Assembly (NCBI GenBank): GCA_009768925.2 | Contig: VHIT02000011.1 | Span: 186,001 to 250,000 of the forward strand | From: Cryptosporidium bovis | Taxonomy: Eukaryota; Apicomplexa; Conoidasida; Eucoccidiorida; Cryptosporidiidae | Reading direction: 5' to 3' | DNA: 64,000 nucleotides | The notes under the pieces: generated by a model | What the model saw: only the letters and a program-made list of their open reading frames with translations | The model's database searches: none | What the model was told of the DNA's origin: nothing | Program-made: the position numbers and the translations under genes | Part shown: positions 1 through 9,091 of the stretch, piece by piece | How positions within the stretch are numbered: position 1 is the first letter of the stretch | Layout: each line of letters opens with the position of its first letter

Positions 1-3000
1 CTCCCTTTTACATATTGCATCTAAACTCTTTGAATAAAGCTTTAATCTATTATAGTTTTGTGATAAAACGGATGTAATTTTTTGTAATACAAGTATCTCA
101 ACCTTACTACAGCTATATTTTGAGTTGGACTTCATTCCTGATGTAATGAACTTGTATTTACCCAAATTATTGATTTTATGTGAATCCGATATCATTTCCA
201 AATACTTTCTAATACCTGGAATTGGAAAGTCATTATTTTCAAACTCTTCAATCAAAATTCCATTTGGAACTTCTACTCTTGATAATTTTTTCGTCCTAAT
301 CATTTTTTTGTTTAAATTCCCATAATTGTTCCCAATTTTTGCAATATTACCCCCTTTCAATCCTAAATTATCAAATCTTTCCTTGTAAATACTAGAGTTT
401 AATCTTCTTCTTATGTCATTAAATATCCTAAATTCATTGTCCAAATTTTGCATTAATACGTTTACTTTATAAATTCTTTCTTCAAAATCAGGATAATTCC
501 TTTCATTAAAATCAATGTATTCATCCCCACTTGTTTCTCTTAATTTAGTTAATATTGCATCTATTCTTTTGCTCTGAACCCTAAAGGAATTATTTAATTC
601 CTCAATTTCAATTCTTCCTCCAACATATTCATTAAAATTGCTGTCAGATCCCAAGTAGAATTTGATGCAATTTAAAAGATAGCCATTTACCATTTTAAAT
701 GCATCTTTATCTATATTATGTTTACTCCAAATAGCATCCCACTCCTTAACCAGATCAATTAATTGAAATTTTGTAACAGGAATATCAGCGTTCTTTAATA
801 TTCTCTCTATCAAATAATCTAGTGTTTCTTCGTTTTTTCGAATGGCATTTTCCAGCCTTCTAAAGTATATGTAAGCTTGTGAATAGGTAAGTTTGTCACA
901 TTTTAACATTAATCCAACCTCTCTCGGTTTCCAGTACTTTAAAATATTTCTTTTAATTGAAAAGAAACTCTCTTTAACGCTAATTTTGGAATAAAGTAAC
1001 CGTATTTCTCTCTCTACCATGTTCAATAGCCTTAAGTATTTACCTCCTTCAATATAATTAACGGAGTCACTCATATATTTTCTCAAGCAATCATTGCAAT
1101 TTCCATATTTACAGTATTTACATTCCTCCACTCCGACTTGACGTGAATAAGACAAAGCTGATATTTTAATCAGTGTCATTAAAGTGAGTCTAATTCTCTC
1201 AAGTATTTTAAGCCTATAAGTTCTTGCAAGCCCTCTGAAACTTATAACCCTATTTATAAATGATTCGGAGGAATACCTTTCTAATGACCACAATACACCA
1301 TCTTCACCAAAATATAAATCTAGTTTTGAACTTTTACTGTATATATTGTTTCCATCAATATTGTCTCTAAAGGTCATTATATCATCATAATTGCAATACT
1401 GAAGGTGGTCTTCTATACTGGAAATCAGTTTTTTACAAGAAAAGGTTTCAATTGGATGTATTTTTGTGTCATTTGGCTGACATCTACATCCTATAAGTGA
1501 ATCAAATAAACACGATTCACAAATTTCACCATCTAAGTTTATCATTTCTATCTCATTGGTTACTACTCTACTAACAAGCTCTTTTTTGTATTCATTCATT
1601 AATACAAGAACATTAATGTCACAATTATTTTTGTTCCTGTTTCTTCCACTAATTCCAACATAGAAGCCATTTTTATAAAGTTTATCCCTAAATTCAGGGT
1701 GGCTTTTATTATATATTCTATATTTACCATAAATTCTCTCCAATATTTTAGAGTACTCGTCATTTATATTAAAGGAATTGTTCCAGTAACCTTTAAATCC
1801 TACCTTATCAGATAGTATAATCTTTTTGTTCTTTATTTGATCCATGCAATCATCTATTCTAAAGTCTATTTTATCACCAATTTTGTTATAATAATCCAGT
1901 GTTCTCATTTGTGTATCTATCATGTCAGTAAATTTAGTATAGCCATTGAATGTCTTATCATTGCATTTAGAACAGTCTCTTTCAGATAAGGACTCGAGAA
2001 AGAATTTAACACCTGTAACCACTTGTTTTAGCTCTTCCCTTCTTCTTAGTAAATGCCTCAACTCATATTCACTGCACTCACTTATTCTCTCTTTGCAGTT
2101 ATCACAATATTCGTTATCTTGTTTATTCAAATTACCTTCTAATTCTCCACTATAATATTCATCCTCTTTTGTTATTCTTTTCTCTTCCTCATCTAAAAGC
2201 TTCTTTAATCTCATATAATTCTTCTCCAAATCAAATGGTTCGATTTCTCCATCTCTAGTAATATTATACCCTGGTCTCCTTTTGTATACAAAAATATCCT
2301 TCATTTCATTAAAGTGTTGCCCTAAAATGTCAACTTCTAAATTGTGATTGTCCACTTTTCCATCCCTCGTTCTAATATACTTGTTTAATTCCTCTTCAAG
2401 AACAAATTTATTTGAGTGGTCAACAAATTCTCTGAGTAAGCCTATCACCCTTTTAAATCTATTTCTAAGTTTGTTTCTCTCTACGTATTTCAAATTAATA
2501 CTAGATTGGTAGTCCAAACAAATTTCACACTCTGGGTCCTCACATTCTCTAATGAAGGATGAATTCAGATAAAAAAGTTCCAAATTAACCTTTCTTATTT
2601 TGTTTAAAGTTTCCTGTTTCATTTTTAATAACTTTCTTATTCTTAATTTGTAGTTAAATTTTTCAATGTCTTCAGAAATGGTGTTATTTACAACAGGAAC
2701 AATACTGCTCTCTAACTTACTCGGTATTGGTGGACTCAGTTTTTGCTCCCCGAAATGAAACAATATTCCATCCATTCTAGATACTTGCCCCAATATATTA
2801 TCCTCAAAACTAGTATCATCCTCCTGTTTAAACAATTTTTCCCTGTCTTCCTCCTCTTCGAGTATCTGAAGATCCATCTCAAGCTTTGTTTTTCCAGAAA
2901 AGATACCTTTTGATTTCCTTAATATAGCATATTCCTCCGGAAATTTTGTTTCATTAAACAAAAACAAAACGCTTTTTCCTCTTTGGTTAAACCAACAATC

Positions 3001-3231
3001 AGGATTTTCTAGCAAATATAGTAACTTAAGATTAAGCTCCTCATCCGTTGTTGTTGCAGCTTTCTCGCTGTAAGGACCTATAAGCAAGTCTAATGGGGGT
3101 GCAAGATAGGTACCTAACTCGAGAATTCTATTTTTAGATTCCACATCGTAACTGCATACAAAACTGTATTTTTGAATAAAAAGTGGAGCCAAAAATGAAG
3201 TTAGAACAAATAAAAGCAAGTTTTCGTTCAT
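1..3231 (-). CDS. Large secreted Cys-rich hypothetical protein (3' end outside window)
   Basis: An open frame of 1077 codons starts with ATG at 3231-3229, has no stop down to base 1 and continues beyond the window. An in-frame stop lies just upstream at 3247-3249, which fixes the start. The first residues (MNENLLLFVLTSFLAPLF) form a clear signal peptide, so the protein is probably secreted or enters the ER. The rest is hydrophilic, rich in Lys, Glu, Arg and Asn, with predicted helix and no obvious membrane segment. Cysteines occur in clusters with CxxC spacing: C230/C235/C238, C376/C379/C386, C420/C423, C571/C574/C582/C584 and C704/C707/C712/C715. I do not recognise the family. The clusters could be disulfide or metal sites, and disulfides fit a secretory protein better. 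Large secreted proteins without known homologues are common in Cryptosporidium. Confidence 0.9.
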   Translation of the reverse strand, partial: MNENLLLFVLTSFLAPLFIQKYSFVCSYDVESKNRILELGTYLAPPLDLLIGPYSEKAATTTDEELNLKLLYLLENPDCWFNQRGKSVLFLFNETKFPEEYAILRKSKGIFSGKTKLEMDLQILEEEEDREKLFKQEDDTSFEDNILGQVSRMDGILFHFGEQKLSPPIPSKLESSIVPVVNNTISEDIEKFNYKLRIRKLLKMKQETLNKIRKVNLELFYLNSSFIRECEDPECEICLDYQSSINLKYVERNKLRNRFKRVIGLLREFVDHSNKFVLEEELNKYIRTRDGKVDNHNLEVDILGQHFNEMKDIFVYKRRPGYNITRDGEIEPFDLEKNYMRLKKLLDEEEKRITKEDEYYSGELEGNLNKQDNEYCDNCKERISECSEYELRHLLRRREELKQVVTGVKFFLESLSERDCSKCNDKTFNGYTKFTDMIDTQMRTLDYYNKIGDKIDFRIDDCMDQIKNKKIILSDKVGFKGYWNNSFNINDEYSKILERIYGKYRIYNKSHPEFRDKLYKNGFYVGISGRNRNKNNCDINVLVLMNEYKKELVSRVVTNEIEMINLDGEICESCLFDSLIGCRCQPNDTKIHPIETFSCKKLISSIEDHLQYCNYDDIMTFRDNIDGNNIYSKSSKLDLYFGEDGVLWSLERYSSESFINRVISFRGLARTYRLKILERIRLTLMTLIKISALSYSRQVGVEECKYCKYGNCNDCLRKYMSDSVNYIEGGKYLRLLNMVEREIRLLYSKISVKESFFSIKRNILKYWKPREVGLMLKCDKLTYSQAYIYFRRLENAIRKNEETLDYLIERILKNADIPVTKFQLIDLVKEWDAIWSKHNIDKDAFKMVNGYLLNCIKFYLGSDSNFNEYVGGRIEIEELNNSFRVQSKRIDAILTKLRETSGDEYIDFNERNYPDFEERIYKVNVLMQNLDNEFRIFNDIRRRLNSSIYKERFDNLGLKGGNIAKIGNNYGNLNKKMIRTKKLSRVEVPNGILIEEFENNDFPIPGIRKYLEMISDSHKINNLGKYKFITSGMKSNSKYSCSKVEILVLQKITSVLSQNYNRLKLYSKSLDAICKRE

Positions 3232-3726
3232 TATATTCACTAAATTTTATAATAAGATTCATATCTCTTCTTACCACCTTCTTTGTTTTATTCCTTATTT
3301 TTATCTCTCTTTATGTATCTATTATTAAACAAAAAAAATGTGGTACCGCCAAAATAAAAGTAGTGGTTTGCATTGAAAATATATAAATTGTGAGATAAAA
3401 AAAGTGAATATCTAGATAAATATAAATTTTAGAATGTGTGTTTGGTTGCTTTGACACCAAAACCCATGTGTTTACTGCTACTAGTTCATTTGGAAGAAGG
3501 AACTCGCTATTTATTATTAGTTTTGAGGTAAAATTTACTATTATTTGTAATTAGTGCATTCATTTGGAAAAATCGGAGTTTTTATAAACAATTTTCATAG
3601 GTAAAAAACAAAATTAGTCATACATAGCAGCAATCCTTAAACTATACAGTGGATTTATTGTTATTATTATTACTGCTGTTATTTCTTGTTTTCTTTAAAT
3701 GTCTCAATTGATAGTCATTCACTGAC
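3232..3726. other. Intergenic gap upstream of the secreted protein
   Basis: This is A+T-rich sequence between the start of the secreted protein and the 3' end of Notchless, both on the minus strand. It should hold the promoter and leader of the secreted protein. The only distinctive element is an ACCGCC box at 3345-3350, about 114 bases upstream of the start codon. A short ATT/GTT repeat lies near 3660-3690. No coding signal was seen. Confidence 0.6.
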
Positions 3727-5280
3727 TTAGTGTCTCCATATTTTGACTATACAGTCTTTTGAACCAGAAGCAAGCCTGGAACCGTCTATTGACCAATCAA
3801 TTGTATAAACCTCGTCTGCATGTCCTGGTAAGTCTTCTTTAAGTTTTCTAGAGGCAATATGCCATATTTTAACGGTACTATCGTTTGAAGCAGAGGCTAG
3901 AAGTCTGCTATCTACTGACCAGGATATCATGTAAACAGGTCCAACATGACCTCTAAATACAGAAATAAATTTTCCAGAATGCCCATCCCAAAGTCTAACA
4001 GTTTTGTCAAAGGAAGCAGATGCAATAAATCTTCCATCTGGTGAGAATGCGACATGATTTACAACTTTAAGATGACCTGTTAGTCTTTGGATGGGCTTTC
4101 TTCCATTTTCACCAAGAGGATCCCAAAGGAACATAGTATTATCATCTGATCCAGAAAGAAGTCTTTCGCATTTACATCTTTTTTTAAAATTATCAATGGA
4201 TTCCCTCGCAGCTTTGATCTTTTCAGAAACAGTTTTAAAATTCATTTTAAGATTCTTGCCTTTAGGATAAAAACAGGAAGCTCTTGTAACATAGTCTGTA
4301 TTAAGAGCAAGGGTATTTACCCAGTGAGCGTGACCCTTTAAGTCCCTTAAAAGTTTGCCGGTTTCAGGATTCCAAACTTTAATTAAAGTATCTCTAGAGG
4401 AACTTACAATGTATTCCTTAAATACCCCAGTCCACTTTAAGTGAGTAATCATATCTGTATGAGAAGTAAGTGTATTTATTATGGATCCTGTTCCAATATT
4501 CCAAATCTTAATTGAACAGTCCTTTGAAGCACTAATTAATCTAGGATAAACTGGCGACTCTTCTGAACTACCATTTTTATATTCAATTAAATGCAAGGGT
4601 TGCCAAGCTAAAGAAACAACAGCTTTAGAGTGGCCTCTTAGTTTTCTAAAAACTTCTTTACATTTAGAAGGGAACCAAACGCATATTGTATTGTCCATCC
4701 CAGCAGAGGCGAGATAAACTGAATCAGGAGACCAAGCAAGCGTCATTACCCAGTTAGTATGACCCTTCAAACACATTTCTGGCGTTTCTGTAATTAAATC
4801 CCAAAGTCTAATCGTTGTGTCTCCTGATCCAGTTGCCAAGAGATCACAGTCTGGACTGAATGAACAACAAAGTACAGCCTCTTTGTGTCCTTGTAGGGAA
4901 CTTGTGCATCTTGTAGCCGGTAGAATTTTAAATGGTGTAACTGGGTAGTACACAATTTTTAGTACATCCTCAGTAGAGACTCCCTCAAGTTTATCAAAGC
5001 TTTCTGATAGAGAGTAACTTACTTCTAAATTTGTATCATTTAAACAAAAACTATATGGCGTATATTCATCATCATCTAATAATTGATTGACTAATTTATT
5101 TAAATCCATAGTATTCGTCTCGTCCAAATTAATATCAAACTCCTCTCCTACCTTGTTACCATCCGGATCCACAAATTGAATATTGACATGTCTCCCAGAA
5201 ACTATACCATTGTTATCATTTTCATCTTGCGTTTTTCTTTTCTTATTTATAAATTCCTCTTCAGATAAATTAATCTTCAT
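3727..5280 (-). CDS. NLE1: Notchless/Rsa4 homologue, WD40 ribosome-assembly factor
   Basis: This 517-residue protein has the full Notchless layout. An N-terminal ubiquitin-like NLE domain lies at about residues 30-95 (HVNIQFVDPDGNKVGEEF), followed by a WD40 propeller from about residue 117 to the end, with repeats such as GHKEAVLCCSFSPD, ASFDKTVRLWDG and GSKDCIVKIW. A basic stretch of about 40 residues between the middle blades (around residue 350) is also a feature of the family. In yeast and animals this nucleolar protein joins pre-60S particles and is pulled off by the AAA ATPase Rea1/Midasin, whose MIDAS domain binds the ubiquitin-like domain. The gene is a single exon. Its start is 322 bases from the divergent AHA1-domain gene, so the two may share a promoter region. 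Confidence 0.95.
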   Translation of the reverse strand: MKINLSEEEFINKKRKTQDENDNNGIVSGRHVNIQFVDPDGNKVGEEFDINLDETNTMDLNKLVNQLLDDDEYTPYSFCLNDTNLEVSYSLSESFDKLEGVSTEDVLKIVYYPVTPFKILPATRCTSSLQGHKEAVLCCSFSPDCDLLATGSGDTTIRLWDLITETPEMCLKGHTNWVMTLAWSPDSVYLASAGMDNTICVWFPSKCKEVFRKLRGHSKAVVSLAWQPLHLIEYKNGSSEESPVYPRLISASKDCSIKIWNIGTGSIINTLTSHTDMITHLKWTGVFKEYIVSSSRDTLIKVWNPETGKLLRDLKGHAHWVNTLALNTDYVTRASCFYPKGKNLKMNFKTVSEKIKAARESIDNFKKRCKCERLLSGSDDNTMFLWDPLGENGRKPIQRLTGHLKVVNHVAFSPDGRFIASASFDKTVRLWDGHSGKFISVFRGHVGPVYMISWSVDSRLLASASNDSTVKIWHIASRKLKEDLPGHADEVYTIDWSIDGSRLASGSKDCIVKIWRH

Positions 5281-5602
5281 TTAATTATTTTTATTTATTC
5301 AGAAAAAGTCTATTTGTGCATTCCAAAGCCAGATTTCTGACTCATTCAGATAAAAACCAGCAAAAATTGCCGATGGATCGCTCACTCAAATTGAATCAAT
5401 CTTTTTTTAGTCTTTTTTGACTTGTTAGACAGACCTATTTTTGAACCCGCCAAAATAGTAATCCATACACTTGGTTTACTGTTAAGTTCATATATTTTTT
5501 TAAAGTGTGATTCAGTATTCCTTTGATACTAAAAAAGGAAAAAGCATAAAGTTTAGTTATTTTTCTTTTCTCGTTAAATAAAAATAAGAAGGAGCAGGAA
5601 TT
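5281..5602. promoter_or_regulatory. Divergent promoter region, Notchless / AHA1-domain gene
   Basis: These 322 bases separate two divergent start codons. A CCCGCCAAAAT element sits at 5446-5456. It belongs to the GC-rich box family seen in most gaps of this window. No other element was recognised. Confidence 0.5.
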
Positions 5603-6147
5603 ATGACAACTATAGAAAGTAGTGTATCTTTTAGGGTACCCCCAAGAGTTCTTTATGAGTGTTTTCTGAGTGAGAATGACTTGACTAGGATTTCTTTGGG
5701 AAGTAGATGCCAAATGGTAAGTTAAAGTTTGTTTGATTTTTTCCTTTCTTTTAACTAGAGTAATTCCACTTCCATTTGATTATATGACAACATAATTCTT
5801 TTTTGTTTCGTTACAATTGCCAAAAAAAGGACGGAAAGGAGGGAGGTAAATTTACATTATATAATGGCTCAGTGGAGGGGGAGAATCTTAAACTAGAGAA
5901 GGATTCAAAAATAATACAAAATTGGAGATTTAGTTCATGGGAGGAAGGCGTTTACTCAAAAGTAACTATTGAATTTAGATCAATAATTGGAGAAGATGAT
6001 TGCACCGAGGTACTTTTAACTCAATCAGGCATTCCCTCACTAGACAAATATGGAAACCCAGGCTGTTCAGAACAATGTCTTTTAGGGTGGGAGAGAAACT
6101 TTTGGGACCGCTTTGAGAAAATTATGGGTTTCCCAAAGTTAAAGTGA
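5603..6147 (+). CDS. AHA1-domain protein (Hsp90 co-chaperone type), spliced
   Basis: I infer two exons, 5603-5716 and 5830-6147, giving 143 residues. Exon 1 ends CAAATG|GTAAGT; reading through would hit a TAA at the third codon of the intron, so splicing is required. The joined protein matches the C-terminal AHSA1 domain: GGKFTLYNGSV, NWRFSSWEEGVY, TQSGIP, and a final GW...FW...I.GFP. The family's N-terminal Hsp90-binding domain is absent, so this is a domain-only protein of the START/Bet v1-like fold. It probably modulates Hsp90 or binds a hydrophobic ligand. The intron is 113 bases. Its acceptor (AAAAAAAG at 5822-5829) has no pyrimidine tract and is the least certain part; the earlier TAG at 5756-5758 is excluded because it leads to an in-frame stop. 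Confidence 0.8.
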
Positions 6148-6597
6148 TACAAGGAAATTTACTTGGTATTTTTTATAGAATAGCAATTAGACTATAGCTT
6201 TTGTCTAAAAGACTTGAGTAATCAGGTTGCTAAAACAACATTGTTTCTAATTGATATAATAATCTAAACAAATTAATTATCCCTTATTCTTTCACTATTT
6301 TCGACATCTCTTTGAACATTAAATTACTCGAAATTTTTTGTTCTTTCATTTCTCCCATAATTTACTAGGTACCCAATATATTACTACAAATAGTGGTAAG
6401 AAGTATATTGCCTTTGATATATATAATTCTACCCCTAAATGTTTACTTCAATTAGTGGTTTTAAAATATTCAGTAAATATAGTCAGAAAGAAGAAATATA
6501 AACCTAAAAGTGAATAAGGAAGGTGATAAATTATAGAATGAAGTAATAAAAGTGCCGAATAATGATAAAACACGTACTTTTATCCTTAAGTAGCATA
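6148..6597. other. Convergent gap, nothing recognised
   Basis: This is A+T-rich sequence between the 3' ends of the AHA1-domain gene and the nucleoside transporter. It should contain both 3' ends. I see no open frame, repeat or RNA signal. Confidence 0.5.
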
Positions 6598-7938
6598 TTA
6601 AAAGTATTTTATCCAAATAAGAAAGTTCATTAGCCAACTTCCAGCAGTCATTCCAGCAACATTGTAAATAGATAAAAGAAAAGATGCTTTTTCCTTGTTG
6701 TATCTAAAGTATACAGTTTCTGGTCCGTATATAAATGCCAAATAGGCAAAAAAACCATTCGTGAAAGCAAGGAAAAATTGAACGAAAAGTTTTGTCCATA
6801 CAGAAGCCAATAGAGAGTCAGGCGATGCTTGTTTTATCATGGAATACAAAGGAATAAAAGCCAGCCTGGATGTTGTAAAAATCCAAAGAAGCGATGGTGG
6901 TACAACAAACCCAAATCTTGGCAAATGTCTTCCAATCATATCTCCGAGATGAAACATCCCAACAAGAGCGATCATAAGAATGTTTGAACTGCTATCGGGA
7001 AGATTTGAAACCCATTCAGTACATATTGTCGGAAAAACTGCAAGAGTTACCATGAAAGATATAAATATATTATAAAGTTGAGGCCAGATTTGTCTAGTTA
7101 CTTCCATATTTGTATTTTTAATCTCAAAATTACTTTCAGTATCTATTGAAATAGATAACAGAGAATCTTCACAAGAAAATTGAGAATCATTCCTGTAATT
7201 ATTTACTGTACAAAGTGTACTACGATTTGAATTTCTTCTTATATCATCAATAGCTGAATAACTCCATGGGGATCTAGTTAAACTTTGAGCTAGAAAAGCA
7301 GCCAATAGTGAGATTACTGCGCTTATTCCGAACATAATAACAACTAGAGTTTTTCTTCCATCTACATCATGTGGCAATGAATATTCAAGTATAGAGGCCA
7401 ATACAAAAGTAACTGCACCACTGTAACTTTGTCCCAATGAAACATCAGAACAAAAACTTTCTGGCATAATTGCAGCCAAAGTAAATGTTTCTGGTATTAA
7501 TATTGCACAACTGAATGCAATTAATCCAGCAATAACGACGTTTAAAAAACATCCTTGGAGAGTTCCGTGAAGATACCATATACAAATACATATTACAGAT
7601 GATTGAATAGCACCTATGCAATTAAATAGTACAGTACAATGATGCGGATCAAATATATGTGTAAGTCCTAATGCCATGGTCAGATTACCTATAAAAACTG
7701 ATGTCATGTAACTCGTTTGAACGTATTGTATAAATCCCATATTTGGAAACAGTTTACCATTTAATATACCGCAACAACTTAGATATATATTCCACATAAA
7801 TAGCGATGCTATACCAAATACAATAAACACAAAACGTGCATATATCTTCTCATTCTTAGGTATGTAAATTCCTACATTAAGTACATCTTGCAAATTTGGC
7901 ATGTTTAAAAAACTAGAACTTTGAGTTTCTTCCTTCAT
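6598..7938 (-). CDS. Equilibrative nucleoside transporter (SLC29/ENT family)
   Basis: This 446-residue membrane protein has about 11 hydrophobic segments. ENT signatures are visible: the first segment GIASLFMWNIYLS (family GIGTLLPWN-like), SLGQSYSGAV in the middle, VTLAVFPTIC in the second half, the DMIGRHLP turn, SRLAFIPLY, and NGFFAYLAF near the end. A hydrophilic Ser/Asn-rich loop of about 60 residues (about 220-285) separates the two halves, as in other ENTs. Cryptosporidium lacks de novo purine and pyrimidine synthesis and must import nucleosides, so this carrier is probably a key salvage transporter at the parasite surface or feeder interface. It is a single exon with a clear ATG. Its exact substrates cannot be read from the sequence. 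Confidence 0.9.
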   Translation of the reverse strand: MKEETQSSSFLNMPNLQDVLNVGIYIPKNEKIYARFVFIVFGIASLFMWNIYLSCCGILNGKLFPNMGFIQYVQTSYMTSVFIGNLTMALGLTHIFDPHHCTVLFNCIGAIQSSVICICIWYLHGTLQGCFLNVVIAGLIAFSCAILIPETFTLAAIMPESFCSDVSLGQSYSGAVTFVLASILEYSLPHDVDGRKTLVVIMFGISAVISLLAAFLAQSLTRSPWSYSAIDDIRRNSNRSTLCTVNNYRNDSQFSCEDSLLSISIDTESNFEIKNTNMEVTRQIWPQLYNIFISFMVTLAVFPTICTEWVSNLPDSSSNILMIALVGMFHLGDMIGRHLPRFGFVVPPSLLWIFTTSRLAFIPLYSMIKQASPDSLLASVWTKLFVQFFLAFTNGFFAYLAFIYGPETVYFRYNKEKASFLLSIYNVAGMTAGSWLMNFLIWIKYF

Positions 7939-9091
7939 TTTTTATATACAATATATATATTATGCTAATTATGGAAATGATTTATTTGTTATAATAAAAT
8001 TCTTTTTGTCTACACTATTAGTACTTTTCACAAAAAAGATATACACTGCATTATACAGTGTAGTATGTTATTTTCATTAACCTAATTTAATTCTAATAGA
8101 GTAACTTTGAAATAAGATACAAAACTTAAGTATTTTCACTTATTTGCGTGCTGTTAACCACTTTTGGTATTATCAAACAGAGTAGAACAGATCAAATCAA
8201 ACTAGATCAGGTTCTATCGTTATTATTTCCAAAATTAAATTTTTAGCCTTAAATTAAAAAACAATCTTTTGTTTACTCGTTTAAATGAAATGAACAGGTG
8301 GTTTTAGTCTATATTTTGTTATTGTCTGTTTAATCTAATTAGAGAGCAACTATGGTCCGTAGCAGGCGTTTAATGACTAGTTTAATCGCTATTCAAGATA
8401 ATCCCTTGTTTTCTCTTCCAAATATATGATGGTATCTTTGTTAAGTTACTTAATTATAAAGGAATAATTATATGTATATACAAGTAAATTTATTACACCT
8501 TAATTACTCCATATTACCGTCTTGTATAAACATCTGAACCTTAATGTTTCCAATTATCAGTTTTCGTCTTCTCAACCAAGATACTTATCTTAAATACTTC
8601 AGTCTTCTGTATTAAATTTCCGTTTCCTAATGATATTATTATTCTATTGTTGCAACTTCTTTTATTTGTCTTTTAATCCACCTTTTTCTTGTATTATTTT
8701 TACTATGCTCCAGTATCTGGGTGCCATACAACATTTATATTGATATCTTTCAGGAGGTTGGCGCCTTCTCCATTAGTGTGCAAGTACCAGATTGAATATA
8801 GAAAAGGTTAATTTTATGAGAAAGAACGGTCATATCAACTTTGTGAAAGAAAGAGTAGCTAAAATAGGAATGATTTGGAATATTAGAGGGGACGAACAAT
8901 TAGGGAGAGGTAAGGAATGAATAAATATGTGGGATTGGAGATGTGAATACGTGGTGTATAATGTTAGGGAATATGTACGTAATTGACAAGAATGGAGGTA
9001 GAAAGAAGGTATTAGAATAGAATTAATTAAATTAGTTGTTGACAATACATATTTGTTGTGTATTTAGCGTCAGTTTTGCCGGATAGTGATT
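7939..9091. other. Gap upstream of the nucleoside transporter
   Basis: This is 1.15 kb between two minus-strand genes. Most of it is A+T-rich promoter and UTR. A TTGGCGCC box lies at 8758-8765. About 50 bases downstream on the plus strand is a 34-codon ATG frame (8816-8920), described separately. Imperfect repeats of AGATCA sit near 8188-8210 and are flanked by TAGAAC...GTTCTA. Nothing else was recognised. Confidence 0.45.
8816..8920 (+). CDS. Possible short ORF or first exon (34 codons)
   Basis: A plus-strand ATG frame encodes MRKNGHINFVKERVAKIG and continues to a TGA. Base composition is richer in G than the flanks, and a GGCGCC box lies 50 bases upstream. A consensus-like splice donor (GAGAG|GTAAGG) lies near the 3' end, so this could be a first exon whose partner I cannot identify before the convergent MORC gene. 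It may equally be chance or an RNA gene. Confidence 0.2.
   Translation: MRKNGHINFVKERVAKIGMIWNIRGDEQLGRGKE

Noticed and set aside
5756-5760. TAG as the acceptor of the AHA1-domain intron
   Set aside because: Joining exon 1 to 5759 gives an in-frame TGA after six codons and loses the GGKF homology.
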